Below the pieces are notes generated by a model that saw nothing but the letters and a program-made list of their open reading frames with translations, was not told where the DNA came from and made no database searches. The translations under genes and the position numbers were made by a program. From the NCBI GenBank assembly GCA_964555935.1, contig CAZKUN010000328.1:1-8967 (forward strand): DNA of 8,967 nt, written 5' to 3'. Origin of the DNA: CAZKUN01 sp964555935. Its GTDB lineage: Bacteria; Armatimonadota; Zipacnadia; Zipacnadales; VGFC01. Of the stretch, positions 1 through 4,491 are shown piece by piece. The stretch's first letter is position 1. Each line of letters starts with the position of its first letter.

Positions 1-3
1 CAG

Positions 4-55
4 TTTCTTGGCACCTCTACCGAAAACCTCCCTGCTCATATGGGCAATGCGGGGT
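4..55 (+). repeat. Left copy of a 52-bp terminal inverted repeat
   Basis: These 52 bases are a perfect reverse complement of the last 52 bases of the window (8916-8967). Identity stops abruptly at base 55. Only three extra bases (1-3) lie outside the repeat on this side. Read on the minus strand from 39, the repeat opens with a short frame MSREVFGRGAKKL that runs off the window edge, and the same frame runs off the right edge. An assembly fold-back, a chimera, or two genomic copies of one repeat where the assembly broke would all give this picture. I favour an assembly cause because the repeat sits exactly at both ends. Confidence 0.9.
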
Positions 56-131
56 GAGGCAGGCGACGTTGGCGTCGCTCATGGCGGGTGATCCGGTCAT
101 TGTCTCCCATGGCCTATCCTTCCCCGAGCCT

Positions 132-215
132 CGCGTAGCGACGGGCTTCCAGCCCGTCGGCCGGAGGTTGGGCGCGATGCGAGGATTCGACGGGCTGGAA
201 GCCCGTCGCTACGCG
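132..215. repeat. Palindromic intergenic element with 28-bp perfect arms
   Basis: The left arm (132-159) and right arm (188-215) are perfect reverse complements over 28 bases, separated by a 28-base spacer. Each arm contains a smaller hairpin of its own, GACGGGCT-TCC-AGCCCGTC, so the element can form a nested or cruciform structure. Translated, it gives the low-information strings ATGFQPV and DGLEARRYA, which I recall as spurious peptides from dispersed palindromic repeats in Planctomycetes-like genomes. The open frame across it (54-272 plus) is therefore not considered a gene. It could be a REP/MITE-type element, or act as a bidirectional terminator or mRNA end behind the sulfatase gene. Confidence 0.8.
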
Positions 216-248
216 GGCACGGCGGCACGCGGCGACGTGACGCGCCAC

Positions 249-389
249 TTACTCCCCCACGTGCTCGCCTAGTTTCCAGTCCCCGTCTTCGAACAACAGC
301 TCGTAGATCATGACGCGTCCGGTGGCGTGGTCGTGCGGTGAGGGTGGTGGCGCCCCAGTGGACGACACGGCGGCACGCTCACCCGTGGC
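249..389 (-). pseudogene. Possible decayed coding remnant behind the sulfatase stop
   Basis: The sulfatase frame stays open for 46 codons past its TAG stop and ends in TAA at 251-249. The last part reads MIYELLFEDGDWKLGEHVGE (from the ATG at 311), which has protein-like composition. The preceding part looks protein-like in a neighbouring frame instead (VVHWGATTLT, about 370-340), as if one base were gained or lost near 335-340. No family is recognised and no ribosome binding site precedes 311. It may be the tail of a decayed gene, a frameshifted fragment, or chance. Confidence 0.25.
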
Positions 390-1751
390 CTACTTGTTGG
401 GATGTCCCGTGTGATGCGCGGCGCCGGCGGCCCAATTCTCATCCCAGTGCCGGTCGACGTCGGCTCGCCAGGCGCGGGCCTCCGCCTCAAGCTCCGCGCA
501 GAGATCAGGTTGGGCGTCCTTCAGGTTCGTTCGCTCGCCCATGTCATCATCCATGTTGGCCAGGTGCACCGCATCCTCGGGCGGAGCGCCCTCTATGAGC
601 TGACCGTCCAGCACGAGTTTCCACGGGCCCTTGCGCACCGCCGTCTGATTGCCCATCTCCCAGAAGATGCTCTCATGCGGCGACGGCGCGCCGTCGGTGA
701 CCATGCTCAGCACGTCCAGCCCGTCGATCTCGTATTGGCTTGCATCGCCGCCGGCCGCGTTGATGAAGGTGGGGAAGATGTCCATCGCCGCGCCCACCTC
801 GGCGATGACCTGGCCCGAGGGAATGGTGCCGGGCCAACTCATGAGCGCGGGCATCCGGATACCGCCCTCGTAGAGGCTGAACTTGTGGCCCTTCAGCTTG
901 CCGGCCGTGCCGCCGTAGTAGGGGTCGGGGGTGCTGTCGAGCCAGTTGCGTGTCTCGCGTGACGGCCCGTTGTCGCTCTGAAAGAAGACGCACGTGTCCT
1001 CGCGCATCCCATGTCGATCGACAGCTTCCATGATCCCGCCCACGCTGTCGTCGACGGCGCTCAGCATCGCCGCCATGATCTGCCGGTCCCATGGGAGGTC
1101 GGGGAAGCGATCGAGGTACTTCTGAGGCGCGTGCATTGGGTAGTGCGGCGCGTTGTAGGGCACGTATAGGAAGAACGGCGAGTCGTCGTCATCGCCCGCC
1201 GCGCGGTCGATGAAATCCACGGCGCGCTCGGTGATCGTCTCGGTGAAGTAGCGTCCGTTATCGTAGATCTCATTACCGTTCTCCCAGAGATCATGGACCG
1301 GGTCGACGCCTCCGGCGATGCCCCAGTAGAAGATGTGCGAGTAGTAGTCGATGCACCCCGCGAGGAAGCCGAACCACTCGTCAAATCCGAGGTTGTGCGG
1401 CTGGCACTCCTCGGATACGCCGAGGTGCCACTTGCCCGTCATGGCCGTGCGATAGCCGAGGTCCTTGAGCGCGCTGGCGATGGTCGGCGTGGCCGACGTC
1501 AGGCCCGTGCTCTGGCGGTGGCCTCCCAGGATCGACCTCACGCCCGCGTGTATGGGGTAACGCCCGCTGAGGACGGACGCGCGCGAGGGCGAGCAGACGG
1601 GCGAGTTCGAATACCAGTCCGTGAAACGCGCGCCAGACTCGGCCAGCCCATCGAGGTGAGGCGTCACAAAGTCGGTTGCGCCCATGCAGGATAGATCGCC
1701 ATAGCCCTGGTCGTCGGTGTAGAAGATGATGTAATTCGGCCGCCTGCTCAT
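390..1751 (-). CDS. Type I (formylglycine-dependent) sulfatase
   Basis: This 453-residue protein belongs to the alkaline-phosphatase-like sulfatases that hydrolyse sulfate esters; the substrate cannot be told from sequence. The metal-binding start is YTDDQGYGD (D13, D14). The signature C53-S-P-S-R57-ASVLSG has cysteine at the position that a formylglycine-generating enzyme converts. Other family motifs are GKWHLG (K107, H109), APHYP (H203), SDNGPS (D260, N261) and KFSLYEGGIRMP (K290 to P301). Length is normal for the family. The start was placed at 1751 because the family normally begins just before the NxIxxxxDD strand. The open frame extends 37 codons further up to 1862, but that extension is basic, repetitive and unlike a leader. 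No signal peptide is visible with either start, which is unusual for a family that is often exported. The gene diverges from perR and has no obvious link to the stress genes. Confidence 0.95.
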   Translation of the reverse strand: MSRRPNYIIFYTDDQGYGDLSCMGATDFVTPHLDGLAESGARFTDWYSNSPVCSPSRASVLSGRYPIHAGVRSILGGHRQSTGLTSATPTIASALKDLGYRTAMTGKWHLGVSEECQPHNLGFDEWFGFLAGCIDYYSHIFYWGIAGGVDPVHDLWENGNEIYDNGRYFTETITERAVDFIDRAAGDDDDSPFFLYVPYNAPHYPMHAPQKYLDRFPDLPWDRQIMAAMLSAVDDSVGGIMEAVDRHGMREDTCVFFQSDNGPSRETRNWLDSTPDPYYGGTAGKLKGHKFSLYEGGIRMPALMSWPGTIPSGQVIAEVGAAMDIFPTFINAAGGDASQYEIDGLDVLSMVTDGAPSPHESIFWEMGNQTAVRKGPWKLVLDGQLIEGAPPEDAVHLANMDDDMGERTNLKDAQPDLCAELEAEARAWRADVDRHWDENWAAGAAHHTGHPNK

Positions 1752-1992
1752 CGATTCACTTCGCCTTTCATCCGCCCGCGGAGGTCCATCCGCAACGGTC
1801 TCTCTTCGACAGATTCTGGGCGTCGCCCTGCCGGAGGCTGAAGGTGGCCGGGGTTCTGACATCTCGGCACTTCGGCTCGGAAACGCGTGTTGCAGCCGTT
1901 ACCGGACCAAGACGCACCTGCAGTTGATGGCCCTCCTTTCCCCGGGAACTTCCCTGAGAATAATAGTGATTACTAATACAGAGGGACGCGCA
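1752..1992. promoter_or_regulatory. Divergent intergenic region between sulfatase and perR
   Basis: These 241 bases separate the sulfatase start (minus) from the perR start (plus), so promoters for both directions are expected here. The clearest feature is an AT-rich stretch at about 1958-1980 in an otherwise GC-rich region, containing the operator-like dyad listed separately. A ribosome binding site for perR (GAGGG, 1981-1985) sits 7 bases before its ATG. The minus-strand sequence before 1751 contains GAAAGG, a weak Shine-Dalgarno candidate. I could not assign convincing -35/-10 pairs in either direction. Confidence 0.6.
1961..1978. promoter_or_regulatory. Candidate PerR/Fur operator
   Basis: TAATAGTGATTACTAATA is an imperfect 18-bp dyad with 7 of 9 mirrored positions complementary (core TAGT-GATT-ACTA). 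It ends 14 bases before the perR start codon, directly upstream of its ribosome binding site. Known Fur and PerR boxes are AT-rich inverted repeats of similar size (for example TTATAATNATTATAA for PerR), and such regulators commonly control themselves. This one differs from that consensus, so operator identity is inferred from symmetry, composition and position. Confidence 0.5.
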
Positions 1993-2406
1993 ATGCAAGT
2001 GCCAACCAGGCTCAGGATGACGCGCCAGAGACAGGCCATACTCGACGCGCTACGCAAGACGGACGCTCATCCCACAGCGGACGAGGTCTACCAGGCTGTC
2101 CGGGCCGAACTCCCTCATATCAGTCTCGGCACCGTCTACCGCAATCTGTCCCTATTGGCGCGCGAGGGGCTCGTTAACCAGCTCGAAAACGGCTCCGGAC
2201 CGGGCCGTTTCGACGGCGACCAGAGCAATCACTACCACATCCGCTGCCTCCTGTGTGACCGCGTCGCCGACGCGCGCATCGCATCAGCCGAATTCCTGGA
2301 AGAGTCCGTCCGCGAAGTCAGCGAGTATGCCATCGAGGGCCACCGACTCGAGTTCACCGGGTTCTGCCCGGAGTGTCAGGCCGCGCAGCTTGCCAAGACG
2401 CCATAA
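1993..2406 (+). CDS. perR: PerR-type peroxide-responsive Fur-family repressor
   Basis: This 137-residue Fur-family regulator has an N-terminal winged helix (recognition segment ISLGTVYRNLSLLAREGLV, about 43-61) and a C-terminal metal-binding dimerisation domain. Two CxxC pairs (C85/C88 and C125/C128) form the structural zinc site. Aligned with Bacillus subtilis PerR from memory, the five regulatory ligands H37, D85, H91, H93 and D104 correspond to H26, D74, H80, H82 and D93 here. The aspartate at the last position is the residue typical of peroxide-sensing PerR rather than iron-sensing Fur. The start at 1993 is chosen over the open frame start at 1924 because it has GAGGG 7 bases upstream and matches family length. 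An operator-like dyad precedes it, suggesting autoregulation. It leads the stress block and probably represses it until metal-catalysed oxidation releases the protein from DNA. Confidence 0.92.
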   Translation: MQVPTRLRMTRQRQAILDALRKTDAHPTADEVYQAVRAELPHISLGTVYRNLSLLAREGLVNQLENGSGPGRFDGDQSNHYHIRCLLCDRVADARIASAEFLEESVREVSEYAIEGHRLEFTGFCPECQAAQLAKTP

Positions 2407-2442
2407 CCCCGGGTTGACCGGGTAGATCATGAGGAGACTGTA

Positions 2443-3009
2443 ATGGGACTTAGAGGTACGCAGACCGAGAAGAACCTCCTGACGGCATTTGCCGGAGAGT
2501 CGCAGGCGCGAAACCGCTATTCCTACGCCGCCGGCGCGGCCAAGAAAGAGGGCCTCGAACAGATCTCGGCGATCTTCGCCGAGACGGCCGATCAGGAGCA
2601 AGCGCACGCCAAGCGCCTCTTCAAGCTGCTTGAGGGCGGCGATGTCGAGATCACGGCGGCGTNNNNNNNNNNCGGCACCACGGCTGAGAATCTCAAGGGC
2701 GCGGCTGCCGGTGAGAACTACGAGTGGACCGACATGTACCCCGGCTTTGCCGCGACAGCGCGCGAAGAGGGCTTCAAGAACATCGCGATCGTCTTTGAGG
2801 CGATTGCCGTCGCTGAGAAGCAGCACGAGAAGCGGTACCTGGACCTGCTGGAGAATGTCGAGAACGGGACGGTCTTCAGCAAGTCCGAGTCCGTCACGTG
2901 GCGCTGTCGGAAGTGCGGTTATCTGCACGAGGGCACGGACGCCCCGGCCGCTTGCGTCGCGTGTAAGCACCCGCAAGCTCACTTTGAGTTGCTGGGCGAG
3001 AACTGGTGA
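2443..3009 (+). CDS. rbr: Rubrerythrin (interrupted by an assembly gap)
   Basis: Rubrerythrin is a cytoplasmic NADH-linked peroxidase that reduces hydrogen peroxide to water with electrons passed through its rubredoxin-type iron centre. The N-terminal four-helix diiron domain carries E19 (FAGES), E52 and H55 (QEQAH), E91 and E94 (ENYEW), and E125 and H128 (AEKQH). The C-terminal domain holds C155/C158 (CRKCGY) and C171/C174 (CVACKH). All ligands of the Desulfovibrio prototype are present. Ten Ns at 2663-2672 replace a loop that in relatives reads roughly (F/Y)PAGVIG; the bases flanking the Ns (T.. and ..C) fit Phe/Tyr and Ile at its ends. Total length as drawn is 188 residues, close to the family norm. 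GAGGAG lies just upstream of the ATG, 36 bp behind perR, so cotranscription with the regulator is likely. Confidence 0.97.
   Translation: MGLRGTQTEKNLLTAFAGESQARNRYSYAAGAAKKEGLEQISAIFAETADQEQAHAKRLFKLLEGGDVEITAAXXXXGTTAENLKGAAAGENYEWTDMYPGFAATAREEGFKNIAIVFEAIAVAEKQHEKRYLDLLENVENGTVFSKSESVTWRCRKCGYLHEGTDAPAACVACKHPQAHFELLGENW
2663..2672. other. Scaffold gap (10 Ns) inside rubrerythrin
   Basis: A run of ten ambiguous bases marks a join between assembled pieces, and ten is often a nominal rather than measured gap size. The rubrerythrin frame is the same on both sides. Ligand numbering relative to Desulfovibrio rubrerythrin shifts from -1 before the gap to about -3 just after it. This suggests the true gap is nearer 16 bases, that is, two more codons. 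Confidence 0.95.
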
Positions 3010-3029
3010 GTCGCCGGTCGGAAGCTGGT

Positions 3030-3045
3030 GCGACCAATCGGTCGC
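3030..3045 (+). promoter_or_regulatory. Small intercistronic hairpin between rbr and dfx
   Basis: GCGACC-AATC-GGTCGC is a perfect 6-bp stem with a 4-base loop in the 59-bp gap between rubrerythrin and desulfoferrodoxin. It is followed by TAAAACGAAA and then the GGGAGG ribosome binding site. It is too short and lacks the T run of a strong intrinsic terminator. It could be an mRNA-stabilising or attenuating structure that tunes the ratio of the two proteins, or chance. Confidence 0.3.
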
Positions 3046-3068
3046 CTAAAACGAAAGGGAGGCTGGAA

Positions 3069-3443
3069 ATGGCAACGCAATTGGAGATCTACAAATGCGA
3101 TACGTGCGGGAACATCGTTGAGATCCTGACGGGCGCCGATGGCGAGTTGTCCTGCTGCGGCGAACCGATGCAACTCCTCACCGAAGCCACCGCGGACGCG
3201 GCCACGGAGAAACACGTGCCCGTTCAGGAGGCGATCGACGGCGGCGTGAAGGTAGCCGTCGGCAGCGTTCCCCACCCGATGGAAGCGGAGCACTACATCG
3301 AGTGGATCGAGATCATCGTCGCCGGCAAGGCGTATCGCCAGTACCTCGAGCCCGGTCAGGCGGCGGAAGCAACATTCAATGTCGAGGCCGAAGGCATCGT
3401 TGCGCGCGAGTACTGCAACGTCCACGGCCTGTGGAAGGGGTAG
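3069..3443 (+). CDS. dfx: Desulfoferrodoxin (class I superoxide reductase), copy 1
   Basis: This 124-residue protein reduces superoxide to hydrogen peroxide without making oxygen, a typical anaerobe strategy. The N-terminal desulforedoxin domain has its iron ligands C10, C13, C29 and C30 (center I). The catalytic domain has H49, H69, H75, C116 and H119 (center II), at the same numbering I recall for the Desulfovibrio enzyme. E47 and K48 in TEKHVP are the conserved pair near the active iron. The start at 3069 is set by GGGAGG about 6 bases upstream; the open frame continues upstream to 3006 without a better site. The peroxide it makes is the substrate of the neighbouring rubrerythrin. The ferritin gene follows after only 5 bases. 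By hand count it is 76/124 (about 61%) identical to the second copy at 7446-7832. Confidence 0.98.
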   Translation: MATQLEIYKCDTCGNIVEILTGADGELSCCGEPMQLLTEATADAATEKHVPVQEAIDGGVKVAVGSVPHPMEAEHYIEWIEIIVAGKAYRQYLEPGQAAEATFNVEAEGIVAREYCNVHGLWKG

Positions 3444-3448
3444 TCGCC

Positions 3449-3973
3449 ATGTTAAGCCCAAAGATGCAGGCTGCGCTGAACGACCAGATCAACAGAGAGC
3501 TATGGTCGGGCTACATCTACCTGTCGATGGCCGCCTACTTCGAGGAGCGGAACCTCGCCGGCGCGGCGCACTGGATGCACGCTCAGTTCAAAGAAGAGCT
3601 GTTCCACATGATGAAGCTGTACAACTTCGTCGTCGAGCGCGGCGGGCGCGTGCTGCTCCAGCCAGTCGACGCCGTGGAGACCGAGTGGGAGAGTGCCCTC
3701 GACGCCTTTGCGTATGGCTATAACCACGAGACCCTTGTCACCGCGTCCATCAACAGCCTCGTCGATCTGGCGGTTGAGGAGAAAGACCACGCGACCAACA
3801 GCTTCCTGAATTGGTACGTGGATGAGCAAGTTGAGGAAGAATCCTCCTTCGATGGCGTTGTGCAGCAATTGAAGCTCGCCGGAGATGGTGGCGGGTTGTT
3901 CATGGTCGACAAGGAACTCGGCCAGCGCGTCGAGCTGTTCACATTACCCATGGGAGAAGCTGAGGGAGGCTAG
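3449..3973 (+). CDS. ftn: Bacterial non-heme ferritin
   Basis: This 174-residue ferritin of the FtnA type oxidises Fe(II) and stores iron in a 24-subunit cage in the cytoplasm. Ferroxidase residues fall at the same numbers I recall for E. coli FtnA: E17, Y24, E49, E50, H53, E94, E126, Q127, E129 and E130. Family motifs INRELWSGYIYLSMAAYF and NWYVDEQVEEE are clear. No haem-binding bacterioferritin methionine pattern is evident. The start at 3449 is 5 bases after the desulfoferrodoxin stop, and its ribosome binding sequence AGGGG overlaps the end of that gene, suggesting translational coupling. In this block it would lock away iron set free by peroxide and superoxide. Confidence 0.96.
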   Translation: MLSPKMQAALNDQINRELWSGYIYLSMAAYFEERNLAGAAHWMHAQFKEELFHMMKLYNFVVERGGRVLLQPVDAVETEWESALDAFAYGYNHETLVTASINSLVDLAVEEKDHATNSFLNWYVDEQVEEESSFDGVVQQLKLAGDGGGLFMVDKELGQRVELFTLPMGEAEGG

Positions 3974-3977
3974 TTAG

Positions 3978-4466
3978 ATGCCCGTTGAATTCAATGCCGC
4001 CGAAGTATACGAGATGGCTGAGGAAATCGAGCGAAACGGAGCCAAGTTCTATCGCAAGGCCGCCGACCAGTGCGAAGCAGAGGTCAGGCCGCTCTTGCTG
4101 AAACTCGCGGGGATGGAAGACCAGCACGAGGTGACGTTCAAGGCGATGCATGCTGAGCTGCCCCCCGAGGCCTCGCAGCCGTTGGTGTTTGATCCCGACG
4201 ATGAAGCCAGCGCGTATTTGCAGGCGATGGCTGATGGGTACGTCTTCGATGTCCGCAGCGATCCGGCCGAGGCCCTCACCGGCGACGAGACATCCGTGGA
4301 AGTGCTCAAGATGGCTCTCGAGCGCGAGAAGGAGTCGGTCGTCTTCTTCACGGGGATGAAGCAGATGATCCCCGAGGAGCTTGGCAAAGAGAAAGTCCAA
4401 GCCATCATCGAAGAAGAGATCGACCACATCGGCTTCGTCAGCCGCGAGATCAAGGCCCGCACCTAG
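3978..4466 (+). CDS. Rubrerythrin-like diiron protein without rubredoxin domain (A)
   Basis: This 162-residue ferritin-superfamily protein has the four-helix diiron pattern: E18 in EIERNGAKFY, E47-DQ-H50, a third-helix cluster E115/E117/E119 (EREKES), and E147-ID-H150. There is no C-terminal rubredoxin CxxC pair, so electrons for any peroxidase activity must come from another protein. Relatives are annotated simply as rubrerythrin or ferritin family proteins, and a peroxidase or iron-oxidase role is an inference. It starts 4 bases after the ferritin stop with GGGAGG upstream, so it belongs to the same transcript. It is only distantly similar to the related protein at 6900-7403 (same motif layout, different sequence). 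Confidence 0.9.
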   Translation: MPVEFNAAEVYEMAEEIERNGAKFYRKAADQCEAEVRPLLLKLAGMEDQHEVTFKAMHAELPPEASQPLVFDPDDEASAYLQAMADGYVFDVRSDPAEALTGDETSVEVLKMALEREKESVVFFTGMKQMIPEELGKEKVQAIIEEEIDHIGFVSREIKART

Positions 4467-4491
4467 TGCCTGTCCGCCGAGAGGACACGCC

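Noticed and set aside
54..272. Plus-strand open frame of 72 codons at the left end
   Set aside because: It spans the palindromic repeat and yields the repeat-derived strings ATGFQPV and DGLEARRYA; there is no ribosome binding site and no protein-like domain.
402..962. Plus-strand open frame opposite the sulfatase
   Set aside because: Antisense to a gene with complete sulfatase motifs; no domain or start signal.
1752..1862. 37-codon N-terminal extension of the sulfatase
   Set aside because: Basic, low-complexity sequence that family members lack; the start at 1751 fits the conserved fold.
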